From VBDM01 sp963699535 (GTDB lineage Bacteria > Pseudomonadota > Gammaproteobacteria > Burkholderiales > SG8-39): DNA of 64,000 nucleotides. Both the position numbers and the translations under genes were made by a program. Of this stretch, positions 8,184-19,200 are shown piece after piece; positions within the stretch are counted from its first letter, which is position 1; every line of letters begins with the position of its first letter. The stretch covers positions 1-64,000 of the forward strand of contig CAVOUJ010000023.1 of NCBI GenBank assembly GCA_963699535.1, written 5' to 3'. The notes beneath the pieces were generated by a model, which was not told the origin of the DNA, did not search any database, and saw only the letters and a program-made list of their open reading frames with translations.

Positions 8184-10220
8184 TCAGGCCTTGAGGAAAT
8201 CTGAGCGACCGCCGAGCCAGCGCTCGAGGTGGCGTTCGGCCGACGCGGGATGTTCGCGGAGGAGCGTTTCGGCCACCGTGCGCGCAGATTCGAGCAGCTC
8301 CGCGTCCTCCGAGAGATCGGCGAAGCGCAAGAGGGGCGCACCGCTCTGGCGGGCGCCGAGATACTCGCCCGGCCCCCGCAGACGCAGGTCTTCGCGCGCG
8401 ATCGCAAACCCATCAGCGTTTTCGAAAATCACCCGCAGGCGCTCTCGTGCGGCTTCCCCCAGAGGGCTGCGGTACAGAAGGATGCACACCGACTCGTCGG
8501 CGCCCCGCCCGACGCGTCCTCGAAGCTGATGAAGTTGCGCGAGACCGAACCGCTCCGCGTGCTCGATCACCATGAGCGTGGCGTTGGGGACATCGACGCC
8601 GACTTCGATCACGGTCGTTCCAACCAGCAGCTTGAGTTTCCCCGCAGTGAAGGCAGCCATCGTTCGCGCCTTCTCGTCGGGCTTCAAGCGCCCGTGTATC
8701 AGTCCCACTTTGAGCTCGGGGAACTCCCTCGCGAGGGCGGCGTAGGTGTCGAGCGCGGTTTGCAGCTGAAGCTGTTCGGACTCCTCGATCAAGGGACACA
8801 CCCAGTAGGCCTGGCCGCCGGCGCCGCAAGCCTCGCGGATGCGCCGCAACACCTCCGAGCGGCGTGAATCAGCGATCAGCTTCGTAACGACGGGCTTCCG
8901 TCCCGCCGGCAACTCGTCGATCGTCGACATGTCGAGATCGGCGTAGTAGCTCATCGACAGAGTTCGCGGGATGGGCGTAGCGCTCATCATCAGCTGGTGG
9001 GCTTCCTCGCCCTTGGCGCGCAGCGCCAGCCGTTGCGCGACACCGAAACGGTGCTGCTCGTCGACGACAGCGAGTCCGAGCGACCGGAAATCGACTCCCT
9101 CCTGGAAGAGCGCGTGAGTGCCTATTGCGACGTTTGCGTCACCGGCCTTTATCGCCCGACGCGCCGAATCGCGCTCCTTCCTGGTCTGGCCCCCGGCAAG
9201 ACGGGCCACCCTCAGGCCCAGCGGTTCGAGCCACTCGCCGAATTTGCGCAAGTGCTGCTCGGCGAGAATCTCTGTGGGTGCCATGACCGCGGCCTGCAGT
9301 CCGTTTTCTATTGCACGCAGGGCAGCCAGTACGGCGATGACCGTCTTACCGCTGCCTACATCTCCCTGCAGCAACCGGTGCATGGGGTGCGGCAGGGCGA
9401 GATCGCCTTCGATTTCCCGCCAGGCCTTGTGCTGCGCTCGCGTCAGCTGAAACGGCAGCCGTCCGATGAGCTCGGCAGTGTAGGAGCGCGCTCCCTTGGG
9501 CGGACGCGCAAGCCTAGGTGCCGCCCGCGCCTTGCGTTCCCGATAGTGCCGGCGCATGGAAAGCTGCTGCGCCAGCAGCTCGTCGAACTTGATGCGTCGC
9601 CACGCAGGAAGCGTGCGTCGGTCCAGGGCCTTCGGGTCCGCTCCCGGACGAGGGTGATGGAGCATATCGACGGCTTCGCGCAAGGCTCGCAGCCCGAGAG
9701 CCTTGGAGATGTCTTCGGGCAGCGTCTCGTCGAGCGAGACGCGCGTGAGCGCGCCTTCGATCAGTTGCCGGAGCCGCGCCTGCCCAAGGCCTGCCGTGGT
9801 CGGATAGATCGGCGTGAGCGCGCTTGGCAGCGGCGTCGGCCCGTGAAGCACGCGGAAGCGGGGGTGGACCATCTCCCCTCCGAACATTCCGGTGCGCGCC
9901 TCTCCAAAGGCGCGCACCGTTGCGCCGGGCGCGAGCGCCTTGGCCTGGCTGCCGTAGAAGTTGAAAAAGCGCAGGATGAGCTCGCCGCTGGTATCCTCGA
10001 TCCGCGACACAAGCTGGCGCCGGGGACGATAGACGATCTCGGTCGAGCGCACCCTGCCCTCGACCTGCACGGGAAAGCCGGATGGCACGCGCGCGATCGA
10101 GGTGGTGGTGGTCTCGTCCTCATAGCGCAACGGAAGGTGAAGAACGAGATCGAGATCCCGGTGGATGCCGAGCTTGGCGAGCTTCGCTTGAACCGAAGGT
10201 CTGAGACCGGAGAGTTCCAC
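8184..10220 (-). CDS. recG: RecG, ATP-dependent DNA helicase
   Basis: RecG remodels stalled replication forks and branch-migrates Holliday junctions. The 678-residue protein has the N-terminal wedge/OB region (about 40-150), Walker A GDVGSGKT at 286-293, DEQH at 387-390, and the helicase C-terminal domain with QLRGRVGRG. The start is GTG 10220. It lies one base downstream of the ridA stop and 35 bp upstream of ubiA, in the ridA-recG-ubiA order common in betaproteobacteria. Confidence 0.95.
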   Translation of the reverse strand: MELSGLRPSVQAKLAKLGIHRDLDLVLHLPLRYEDETTTTSIARVPSGFPVQVEGRVRSTEIVYRPRRQLVSRIEDTSGELILRFFNFYGSQAKALAPGATVRAFGEARTGMFGGEMVHPRFRVLHGPTPLPSALTPIYPTTAGLGQARLRQLIEGALTRVSLDETLPEDISKALGLRALREAVDMLHHPRPGADPKALDRRTLPAWRRIKFDELLAQQLSMRRHYRERKARAAPRLARPPKGARSYTAELIGRLPFQLTRAQHKAWREIEGDLALPHPMHRLLQGDVGSGKTVIAVLAALRAIENGLQAAVMAPTEILAEQHLRKFGEWLEPLGLRVARLAGGQTRKERDSARRAIKAGDANVAIGTHALFQEGVDFRSLGLAVVDEQHRFGVAQRLALRAKGEEAHQLMMSATPIPRTLSMSYYADLDMSTIDELPAGRKPVVTKLIADSRRSEVLRRIREACGAGGQAYWVCPLIEESEQLQLQTALDTYAALAREFPELKVGLIHGRLKPDEKARTMAAFTAGKLKLLVGTTVIEVGVDVPNATLMVIEHAERFGLAQLHQLRGRVGRGADESVCILLYRSPLGEAARERLRVIFENADGFAIAREDLRLRGPGEYLGARQSGAPLLRFADLSEDAELLESARTVAETLLREHPASAERHLERWLGGRSDFLKA

Positions 10221-10221
10221 C

Positions 10222-10602
10222 CTACGCTAGAACGAGAATTGCGTCCGCCTCGATCAGGGCACCGCGCGGAAGGGCCGCGACACCGACCGCCGCGCGCGCC
10301 GGGTAGGGTTGCTCGAAATACGCGGACATGATCTCGTTGACGTGGGCAAAGTGCGCCAGATCGGTCAGATAGACGGTAAGCTTCACCGCATCGGCGAGCG
10401 ACCCGCCCGCGGCTTCGGCCACGGCCTTGAGGTTTTCGAAAACCCGGCGAATCTGGTTTTCGATTCCGTCGACCAGCCGCCCGGTTTCCGGGTCCAGCCC
10501 GATCTGCCCAGAAAGATAGAGCGTTTCCCCTGCGCGAACGGCCTGGGAGTAGGTGCCGATCGCGGCCGGCGCCTTGGGAGTGGATACAGTCGATCGTGCC
10601 AT
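10222..10602 (-). CDS. ridA: RidA, 2-iminobutanoate/2-iminopropanoate deaminase
   Basis: RidA hydrolyses reactive enamine/imine intermediates released by PLP enzymes. At 126 residues it has the family pattern: IGTYSQAVRAGETLYLSGQIG, with a C-terminal PARAAVGVAALPRGALIEADAI that contains the substrate-binding Arg. It is the first gene of a minus-strand run (ridA-recG-ubiA-ubiD). The 78-bp gap to the divergent TPR gene should contain promoters for both. Confidence 0.93.
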   Translation of the reverse strand: MARSTVSTPKAPAAIGTYSQAVRAGETLYLSGQIGLDPETGRLVDGIENQIRRVFENLKAVAEAAGGSLADAVKLTVYLTDLAHFAHVNEIMSAYFEQPYPARAAVGVAALPRGALIEADAILVLA

Positions 10603-10633
10603 GCTCGGGGTGATGTCGGTCTGGACGAGCGTT

Positions 10634-10639
10634 TATAAT
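10634..10639 (+). promoter_or_regulatory. perfect TATAAT between divergent ridA and TPR gene
   Basis: A consensus -10 hexamer sits in the 78-bp divergent gap, with the TPR gene ATG 42 nt downstream. I see no good -35 at 17 bp. The overlapping TATTAT on the other strand could serve ridA. Confidence 0.4.
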
Positions 10640-10680
10640 ATCCGCGCAAGGCCGGGAGGCGCCAGCGTCCCGGCTTCCCA

Positions 10681-11034
10681 ATGACTTCGCAGCAGATCCC
10701 CAATCTCCTGAAGCTCGTGGGAACGCCTCGCGACGGCGCGCTCTTGCGTTTTTCCCTCGGAAACGAATATCTGAAGAGCGCCGATTTCGAGCACGCAATT
10801 GCGCATCTCGAGGCGGCGGTCGAAAAAGACCCGGGGTATTCCGCGGCGTGGAAGCTGCTCGGAAGGGCGCTCGGTGAGAGCGGGCGGACCGGCGAAGCGC
10901 TCTCTGCGTACCGCAGGGGCATGGAGGTTGCGCAAGGCAAGGGAGACCTGCAAGCAGCCCGGGAGATGGCCGTGTTCGCGCGCCGCCTGGAAAAAGTGCT
11001 CGCGGCAGACGGGGACGGCAACGCGCCCTCATGA
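10681..11034 (+). CDS. small tetratricopeptide-repeat protein
   Basis: The 117-residue cytoplasmic protein has two TPR units: LLRFSLGNEYLKSADFEHAI followed by DPGYSAAWKLLGRALGESG and EALSAYRRGM. TPRs mediate protein contacts; no catalytic motif is visible. The ATG at 10681 is clear. The stop overlaps the start of the following transporter gene (ATGA), so the two are probably co-translated. The functional link is unknown. Confidence 0.8.
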   Translation: MTSQQIPNLLKLVGTPRDGALLRFSLGNEYLKSADFEHAIAHLEAAVEKDPGYSAAWKLLGRALGESGRTGEALSAYRRGMEVAQGKGDLQAAREMAVFARRLEKVLAADGDGNAPS

Positions 11035-12998
11035 GCGTGCTTTCCAATCTACGCCTGAAGCTGTTCGGGAAACCGCTCGATCCCCTGGACAGGAAGACAA
11101 GACGGCACATCGCGCTTGTCGCTTTTTTCGCCTGGGTGGGACTCGGAGCAGACGGGATATCTTCGTCCTGCTACGGTCCCGAAGAAGCGTTCCGGGCGCT
11201 CGGCGAGCACACCCAACTCGGGCTCTATCTCGCGCTTGCAACCGCTGCGACGGTCTTCATCATCGCCCTGGCCTACAACCAGGTCATCGAACTCTTCCCA
11301 ACGGGAGGCGGCGGCTACCGCGTCGCAACGCCGCCTGATCGGTCCATACGCGGGCCTGATTTCCGGCGCCGCGCTCATCCTCGACTACGTGCTCACCATC
11401 TCGATCTCGGTCGCGAGCGGCGTCGATGCGCTCTTCTCGCTGCTTCCGATCCGCTTCCAGCCTTACAAGCTTGCCACCGAGGTCGGCCTCATCGTCGCGC
11501 TCGTCCTGCTCAACCTGCGCGGGATGAAGGAAGCCATCGTCGTACTGCTCCCGATCTTCCTGGGCTTTATTCTCACCCACGCGTTTCTCATCGTCTACGG
11601 CGTACTCTCCCACGCGTCGATGCTCCCCACGCTGGTGCCCGATGTCTGGGGCGAAACCTCGAAGCTCTCGTCACAAGCTCGGCTGGACCGGCGTCGCGGC
11701 TTTGCTGCTGCTCGCTTATTCGCAGGGGGGCGGCACGTACACGGGGATCGAAGCCGTGTCGAACAACGTCAACGTATTGGCCGAGCCGCGCGTGCGCACG
11801 GGCAAGATCACGATGCTTTACATGGCCCTTTCGCTTGCCTTCACCGCCGGCGGGATCATCCTGCTCTATCTGCTGTGGAACGCACGCCCGGCGGAAGGAC
11901 AGACCCTCAACGCAGTCGCTTTCGGCGCGATCATCGAAAGTTTCGGGTGGGACTTGCCCGTCAGCCAGGCCGCGTTGCTGATCGTACTATTGCTTGAGGC
12001 GGGTCTGCTCTTCGTCGCCGCCAACACCGGCTTTCTCGGCGGCCCCGCGGTGCTTTCCAACATGGCCGCGGATTCCTGGGTGCCTCACCAGTTCCGCTAC
12101 CTTTCGACGCGCCTCGTCACCGAGAACGGCATTCTGGTCATGGGGCTTGCTTCGCTCGTCATCCTTCTGTGGACAGGCGGCAGCGTTTCCACCCTGGTGG
12201 TCCTCTACAGCATCAGCGTGTTCCTGACTTTCGCCGTTTCGCTTTTCGGCCTGTGCCTGTACTGGGCCGTCGCATCGCGCCGCACACAACTGGATGGGAA
12301 GGCTGGCACTGTCAGCGGCCGGATTTGTCGTGTGCGCAGGAATCCTGCTGCTGCTGCTCGCAGAGAAGTTTCTGGACGGCGGATGGCTGGCGATCCTCAT
12401 TATCCTGGGGATCATCGCTGCATGTGTGACCATCCGCCACCACTACGACTGGACGAGGGAGCAACTGAAGAAGATTGACGCCGAGTTCTCGGGCGTCCCC
12501 TTCGGCAGCGTCGTCAATCCGCCCAGGCCGGATCCGAGCCAGCCCACGGCCGTGTTTCTGGTGGGATCCTCGCGTGGCGGCGGGCTGCACGCGCTGCTGT
12601 GGGTGCAGCGCATGTTCCCGGATCACTTCAGGAACTTCGTCTTCGTCAACGCGCGCACGGTCGACGCGCAGAGCTTCGGCGGGCGGGAAGACCTCGAGGC
12701 TATGAAGGTGGAGGCGAACGCCTCGCTCTCCTACTTTGTCAACTTCTGCAACAGCAAGGGCTGGGCGGCGAAATCGTATCTCGCCTTCGGCACGGACCCG
12801 ATCGACGAGTTCACGCAGCTCGCAGAGCGTGTCCGGGCGGAATTTCCCAATGCCAGCTTTTTCACGAGCAAGCTGATTTTCGACCGCGACAACTGGCTGA
12901 CCCGGCTGCTGCACAACCAGGCGGCGATGGTTCTGCAGCGCCGCTTCCATTTGCGCGGCATGCAGATGATCATCCTGCCGATGAAGCTGAGCGCTTAG
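11031..12998 (+). CDS. KimA-like APC-superfamily permease (three frameshifts)
   Basis: The protein resembles APC-superfamily transporters related to KimA-type potassium importers. Family landmarks are GADGISSSCYGPEE, FPTGGGGY, LILDYVLTISISVASG, LLNLRGMKE, GGGTYTGIEAVSNN and FVAANTGFLGGP. A soluble C-terminal domain of about 200 residues begins near 12430. The frame steps three times (near 11325, 11670 and 12290), each fitting one extra base. The corrected product is 654 residues with about 12 membrane helices. The substrate could instead be an amino acid. Three shifts in one gene could mean a real pseudogene, but the neighbouring housekeeping genes show the same defect. Confidence 0.7.
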
Positions 12999-15900
12999 GT
13001 GTTCCGTGCCCCCGGCAGCGGGGGCTTCGTGTCCCCGCTCTGGAAGTGTTTGCGATACATCTCCCGCATCTCAGCCCGCAGGCGCTGGCCGTCCCAATCC
13101 TTCGACAGAAACTTCTGGATTCCGGCTTCGTTCACCGCGTCGGCGATCGCACGGGGATCGTGGGTGCCGGTTGCAAGGATGCGGACTATGTCGGGGTAGA
13201 GCTTTCTCACGTGGCCGAGGAACTCTACGCCGGACATTCCGGGCATGCCCTGGTCGGAGATGGCGATGCCGACAGGTTGCCCCGCAAGCACCTCAAAGGC
13301 GCGCTTCGGGTCGGTTGTCTTCAGAACCGGGAAGCCATCCGCGCGGAGAATCTCCTCGAGGAGCAGCAGGTCCTGCTCACTATCGTCCAAGAGTAGCACG
13401 GGAGGCCTTGCCGGGCTTCCGCCGGCCGAACGGCGCAGCCGGCGCCCCTCGCGGAGCATCGCCTCGATCTCGGCGGGCGCCGCGGGCTGCGCAAAATAGT
13501 AGCCCTGCATCTCGTCGCAGGCGTGGGTGGAAAGGAAATTGAGCTGACTCTCGGTCTCAACGCACTCGGCGACCACCTTGAGCTTGAGGCCGTGGGCAAG
13601 GCCGATGATCGCGAGCGTGATCGCCGCGTCCCCAGGATCGGTCGTCAGGTCGCGGATGAAGGCTCCGTCGATCTTGAGGGCATCGATGGGGAAACGCTTC
13701 AGGTACGCCAGACTGGAATAGCCCGTTCCGAAATCGTCCACCGAGATCCTCGCTCCCGCCCGCTTCAGCCCGCGCAAGCTGCGCGCTGCGGCCTCCGGGT
13801 CCTTCATCAGCAGCGACTCGGTCAGCTCGAACTCGATCAGCGAAGGATCGACCCCGCTTTCCGAGAATACGTATCGCACCGCGGATTCCAGGTCCTTTTG
13901 CTGGAACTGGCGCGCCGACAAGTTCACTGCGACCGGCAAAGCGGCGAGTCCGGCCCGTTTCCACGCCATGGTCTGACCGCAGGCCTCACGCATCACCCAC
14001 TCGCCCACCGGTAGGATCAGCCCCGTGTCTTCGAGCACCGGGATGAATTCCTCGGGCGCGATCATGCCCCTCTCAGGATGCTGCCAGCGCAGGAGCGCTT
14101 CCGCACCGCAGATCTCGCCGCTTCGAAGGTCAACCTTGGGCTGATAGTGCAGGCGAAACTCGCGGTGCTCGATCGCGCGGCGCAAGGCAGCCTCCATCTG
14201 CACCCGCGCGAGCGCCCGCTCGTTCATCTCGCGGGTGAAGTACTGATAGTTGTTGCGGCCCTGCTCCTTCGCCCGGTACATGGCCGTGTCGGAGTTCATG
14301 ATCAGCGCCCCGGCCTCCTCTCCGTCTTCCGGGAACAGCGTGATACCGATGCTCGCGGTCACATAGGTCTCGTTTCCTTCCAGGCTGAATGGGCGTTCCA
14401 GCGCTTCGATGATCTTCTGCGCGACCAGGCCCGCGTCGCCAGCCGCACCCAGGTCCGCGAGAATCGCGCCGAACTCGTCTCCCCCGAAGCGTCCCACGGT
14501 GTCGCCGCTCCTCACGCAATGGGTGAGGCGCGTCGCCGCTTCCTTGAGCAACCTGTCCCCGGTGCCATGCCCCAGCGTGTCGTTTACGAGCTTGAATCGA
14601 TCCAGATCGATGAACAGCATCGCCATGGGACGTCCACTGCGCTTGGCCTGCACCATGGTCTGGGTCAAGCGGTCGTGGAAGAGGTGCCGGTTGGGCAACC
14701 CGGTGAGCGAATCGAATTGCGCGAGGTATGCGAGCCGCTCCTCGGAATTCCTGCGCTCGATCGCGACCGCCACGATATAGGCGACGTTGCGCAGGAAGTT
14801 CACCTCGTCCTCGGTAAATCGTCGCGGCTGCAGTGCGTGCGCGCTCAGTATCCCGAAAGTTCCCGTGGTCCCGAACAGGGGCGCCACGATGCCGCTCCGC
14901 ACTCCGAACTCCTTCAGGAAAGGCGAGGAAGCGTCCGTGTCCCGGTCGTAGTCCTCGACGATCAGCGGCTCGCGGCGCGAGAGGACGAGATCGGCGCGGG
15001 TCCCGGGCTGTAGAGGCACGGTGCGATGTCCGATCCATTCCTCCGGCCAGCCGACTGCGGCCCTGAACGTCAGATGCCTGCCGTCGCGGTCAAGCTCAAG
15101 CAAGTTGCAGTAGTCGGAATTGAGGGCACTCGAAACGAGCTCGACGCCGCGCTTGAGCACCTCGCCGAGATCGGTGCTCGCGAGGACCCGCTGTCCGAAT
15201 TCCGCGATAAGGCGTTGCCGCTGGACCTGATCGCGCATCTTTTCCTCGGCTTGCTTGCGCTTCAGAAACTGGCCCATCTGACCGCCGATCATGCGTATTG
15301 CCTGTACCAACTCGTCTTGGCGCTCGCGGACTTCGCGGCTGTTGAACACGAGCACCCCGATCGGTTTGCCCTCCGAGATCACCGGAAAGGCAAATACGCC
15401 GCGCATGCCGCTACGCAAAGCCAGCAATTTCTGTCCGAGACGTTCATCCTGAGTGATGTCCGCGGCCCACTGCGGCTCGCCGGACTGCCATGCCTTGCCC
15501 GCCAATCCCTCGCCGGGGCGATAAAGCACAGCGCGCCACTGTTCAACAAATTCACCGAACGTCGAGCCTGGGACGCACCAAGCCTCAGCGAAACGAAGAA
15601 CCCTGGCGCTCTCGTCCACGCGCCAGTATCGCCCGCTCTCCCAGTTCTCTTTCTCGCATATCGCACGAATGGCGGCTTGAACCCCCGCCGACTCGCTCTC
15701 GGCTTCGGTAATGGATCGGCTAACCGCGTGCTCCAGTGCCAGCAATTGCTCACCGCGCTTGCGCGCAGTGATGTCTTCCGCCGCCGTTATGTCGTACAAG
15801 AGACCTCCGGCGGAGTCGCACTGGATCGCGATCGTGAGCCCGACCCAGACGGGCGTGCCGTTCTTGCGCCGGTAACGAAGCTCCTTGGTGAAACTCTGGA

Positions 15901-16291
15901 TCTTTCCGGCGTGAAGCTCGGCTCGGCGCGCCAGAAGGTCTCTCCGGACTTCCCCGTCCTCGGGCCAGACGAATTCCCCCATGCGGCGACCGATCAGTTC
16001 ACTGGACGGGTAACCGAGGATCTTCTCCATTTGCGGGTTGACAAGCAGGATTCGACCTTCGGGGTCGATGTGAGTGATGCCGATAGGGACCAGATCGAAT
16101 GTCGCCCGGAAGCGCAGTTCGCCGTTCTCTACTCCCGCCTTCGGGGACTGCTGCGCCGCTTGGCGCCGCGGCTCGCTGGCCGCTGGGTCGCGCGGTTCCT
16201 CGGCCAATCGCCGCCGTTTTTCTGTGCGCAGGCGCTTATCCGCCCTGTGCGCAACGGGATTCGTCGATTCCGATTTTCGCCGTATCGTCAT
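12995..16291 (-). CDS. PAS-GAF-GAF-GGDEF-EAL-REC cyclic-di-GMP signalling protein
   Basis: At 1098 residues this soluble protein has PAS (about 55-178), GAF (190-345), GAF (365-515), GGDEF (520-690), EAL (695-950) and a C-terminal receiver (963-1080). The cyclase motif GGDEF (603-607) and an upstream inhibitory RxxD (RSGD) are intact. The EAL metal-binding positions look intact (EALLRW, NLSARQF, ELTES, DDFGTG), though the usual AEGVET reads AECVET. The receiver keeps its phosphorylatable Asp (ISDQGMPG, about 1013). A receiver placed after EAL is uncommon. The start codon overlaps the upstream paralogue stop (ATGA). It could make, degrade or switch between both activities. Confidence 0.88.
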   Translation of the reverse strand: MTIRRKSESTNPVAHRADKRLRTEKRRRLAEEPRDPAASEPRRQAAQQSPKAGVENGELRFRATFDLVPIGITHIDPEGRILLVNPQMEKILGYPSSELIGRRMGEFVWPEDGEVRRDLLARRAELHAGKIQSFTKELRYRRKNGTPVWVGLTIAIQCDSAGGLLYDITAAEDITARKRGEQLLALEHAVSRSITEAESESAGVQAAIRAICEKENWESGRYWRVDESARVLRFAEAWCVPGSTFGEFVEQWRAVLYRPGEGLAGKAWQSGEPQWAADITQDERLGQKLLALRSGMRGVFAFPVISEGKPIGVLVFNSREVRERQDELVQAIRMIGGQMGQFLKRKQAEEKMRDQVQRQRLIAEFGQRVLASTDLGEVLKRGVELVSSALNSDYCNLLELDRDGRHLTFRAAVGWPEEWIGHRTVPLQPGTRADLVLSRREPLIVEDYDRDTDASSPFLKEFGVRSGIVAPLFGTTGTFGILSAHALQPRRFTEDEVNFLRNVAYIVAVAIERRNSEERLAYLAQFDSLTGLPNRHLFHDRLTQTMVQAKRSGRPMAMLFIDLDRFKLVNDTLGHGTGDRLLKEAATRLTHCVRSGDTVGRFGGDEFGAILADLGAAGDAGLVAQKIIEALERPFSLEGNETYVTASIGITLFPEDGEEAGALIMNSDTAMYRAKEQGRNNYQYFTREMNERALARVQMEAALRRAIEHREFRLHYQPKVDLRSGEICGAEALLRWQHPERGMIAPEEFIPVLEDTGLILPVGEWVMREACGQTMAWKRAGLAALPVAVNLSARQFQQKDLESAVRYVFSESGVDPSLIEFELTESLLMKDPEAAARSLRGLKRAGARISVDDFGTGYSSLAYLKRFPIDALKIDGAFIRDLTTDPGDAAITLAIIGLAHGLKLKVVAECVETESQLNFLSTHACDEMQGYYFAQPAAPAEIEAMLREGRRLRRSAGGSPARPPVLLLDDSEQDLLLLEEILRADGFPVLKTTDPKRAFEVLAGQPVGIAISDQGMPGMSGVEFLGHVRKLYPDIVRILATGTHDPRAIADAVNEAGIQKFLSKDWDGQRLRAEMREMYRKHFQSGDTKPPLPGARNT
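13008..13025. terminator. GC-rich hairpin at convergent gene ends
   Basis: A perfect 7-bp stem (GCCCCCG / CGGGGGC) with a GCAG loop lies just past the transporter stop and inside the last codons of the convergent GGDEF/EAL gene. No T-run follows, so it is a weak terminator candidate for plus-strand transcripts. Confidence 0.35.
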
Positions 16292-19200
16292 TTCGTCGTC
16301 GACCGCGTCCCGCTGTCGCGCCCCCGGCGGAACTGCCGATACGCGTCCCGCACCTCCGTACGGAGCCTCTCGGCCTCCCAGTCCTTCGCCAGATACTTCT
16401 GAACACCCGCCTCGTTGACCGCCTCCACGACCGCATGGGGGTCCTGCACATTGGTTGCGATAACCCGGATCACATCCGGGTAGAGCTTCCTCACGTGGGC
16501 CAGAAACTCCACCCCCGAAAGTTGCGGCATGGATTGATCGGCGATGACGATGGCTACCGGACGGCTTGCGAGCAGTTCGAAGGCCTGCTTCGGGTCGGTC
16601 GTCTTCAGGACCGGAAAGCCGTCCGAGCGCAGGATTCGTTCCAGTAGCACAAGGTCCTGCTCGCAGTCGTCGAGCAGCAGCACGCTGGGTACCTGCTCAG
16701 GGAGTTCATGATGACGGCCTAGCCGCGGTGCCTCCCGCAACATGGCTCCGCATTCGGAAGCCGTGACAGGTTCGGAAAAGAAGAAACCTTGCACTTCCTC
16801 GCAGTCGTGCCGGGACAGAAAACTCACCTGCCCCTCGGTTTCCACACCCTCCGCGACGACGTTCAGCTTCAGGCTGTGCGCCAGCCCGATGATCGCAAGC
16901 GTAATGGCCGCATCCTCCGGGTTGGTGGTCACGTCGCGGATAAAGGCGCGGTCGATCTTCAGCGCGTCGATTGGGAAGCGCCTCAGGTACGCGAGACTCG
17001 AATAGCCGGTGCCGAAATCGTCCACGGAGATCCTGACCCCCGATTCCTTCAGCCCGCGCAGCGTGCGCGCCGCAGTTTCGGGCTCCTTCATGAGCAGCGA
17101 TTCCGTAAGTTCGAACTCGAGAAGCGCCGGATCGACGCCGGTTTCCCGCAGGATGCGCCGTACGGTAGATTCGAGCTCTTTCTGCTGAAACTGGCGCGCA
17201 GACAGGTTTATCGCAACGGGCGGCACCGAGATCGCGGCCTGCTTCCAGGCCTGGATCTGGCCACAGACCTCGCGCATCACCCACTCGCCTACGGGCACGA
17301 TCAGGCCCGAATCCTCCAGGACGGGGATGAACTCGGCCGGCGGCACGGTGCCCTTATCCGGATGCTGCCAGCGCAGCAAGGCCTCCACGCCGCAGATTGC
17401 GCCGCTTTTCAGATCCACCCTGGGCTGGTAGTGCAGCAGGAACTCCCTGCGCTCCATCGCACGGCGCAGCGCCGTGTCGATGCGCAGGCGTTCGCGCGCT
17501 CGCTCGTTCATCTCGCGGGTGAAGAACTGGTAGGTATTGCGGCCCTGTTCCTTCGCGCGAAACATCGCGGTATCCGCGTTCATGATCAGCGCGCCTGCCT
17601 CCTTGCTGTCGCCCGGAAACAGCGTAATGCCGACGCTGGCACTCACGTAAGTCTCGTGGCCGTCGAGGTCGAAAGGCCGGGACAGGGCATCGATGATCTT
17701 CTGCGCGACGATGCTTGCGTCGCCAGCGTTGCCCAAATTCGAAAGGACGGCGCCGAACTCGTCGCCCCCGAAGCGGCCCGCCGTGTCACCGCTGCGAATG
17801 CACTGGGTAAGCCGCGCCGCCGTTTCCTTGAGGAGCCTGTCGCCGGCGGCGTGGCCGAGCGTGTCGTTTACCAGCTTGAAGCGGTCGAGATCGATGAAGA
17901 GGACCGCCATGGGCCGTTTGCTCCGCTGGGCCTGCGCCATGGCCTGTAGCAGCCGGTCGTGGAACAGGTGGCGGTTGGGCAGGCCCGTAAGTCCATCGAA
18001 CTGCGCGAGGCGCGCCAAATGCACCTCGACGTTCTTGCGCTCGATCGCGACTGCAAGAATGTTTGCCACGTTGCGAAGGAAATTCACCTCCTCCTCGGTG
18101 AAACGTCGCACTTGCTTTGAGTGCACACCGATCACCCCGAAGGCCTCCTTGGTTCCGAGTATGGGCGTCCGCACGGTGCTGCGAATGCCGAGCTGGACCA
18201 GCGGCGAACGCGAAAAGCGGTTGTCGGTCCGCAGGTCCTCGATGAATACGGACTCGTTGCTCGACAACACGTGCTCGAGGCTGCCACCGGGCACGAGATC
18301 CACCGTGCGCTGACCGACCCAGTCCTTGGGCCACCCAACTGCCGCCTTGAACACGAGGCGCCGCCGGTCCGGACCGCACTCGAGGATGTCGCAGTACTCA
18401 GCCTTGAGCGTCGAGGAGACCAGCTCGACCGCGTGGTTCATCACTTCGCCGAGATCGCTGCTCGCCAGCACGTGCTGGCCGAACTCTGCAATCAAGCGCT
18501 GCCGCATCGCCTGATTGCGCATCTTTTCCTCGGAGGCGATCCGCTCGCTGATGTCGCGGGAGACGGCGGCAACAATGTAGGTGTCCCCCGAACGCAAGAC
18601 GCGCCGCGTCGACTCGAAGGGCAGCAGAGACCCGTCCTTGCAGCGGTAGTGACTCCTCATTCCGCTGGTCAAGACGCCAGTCTTCGCCGATGGAGTGGCG
18701 ATCAGAGTATCGTAGGCCTTTTCGAGCTCCTCCCGGCTCATGGGCAGCAGGTCTTGCGGGCCCATCTCGAGCAGTTCCTCTCTCGAGTAACCCAGCAGCC
18801 TGCACACGGTTCGATTTACGTCCACGAAGCGCATGGTCGCGCGATCGATCAGTACGACCATGTCCGCAGAATTGTCCATGGCGAGCCTGAAACGTCGCAG
18901 CTCCTCCTCGCGTTTTCTCTGCTCCGTGATGTCTCGGGCAACAGCGACGATTATGTCGCCGTCCGGAGAACGGAGTGCGCGGCGGAACGATTCGACCGCC
19001 AGCCGCGTACCGTCCTTTCGACGGTACCAGCCCTCGATTCTCTCCTCGGCTTGATCGCCCTGGATCAGGCGTTGGTAGAGCGCCCTGAGGTCCTCCGTCG
19101 TTATGGAAAATATGTCCTGCGGCCCCAGTTCCAGCAACTCGTCGCGCGTGTAGCCGAGCGTCCGGCACGCCGCGTCGTTGACGTCGATATAGCGTAGCTT

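Noticed and set aside
8997..10331. 444-codon plus-strand frame
   Set aside because: Antisense to recG and part of ridA, with no recognisable motif.
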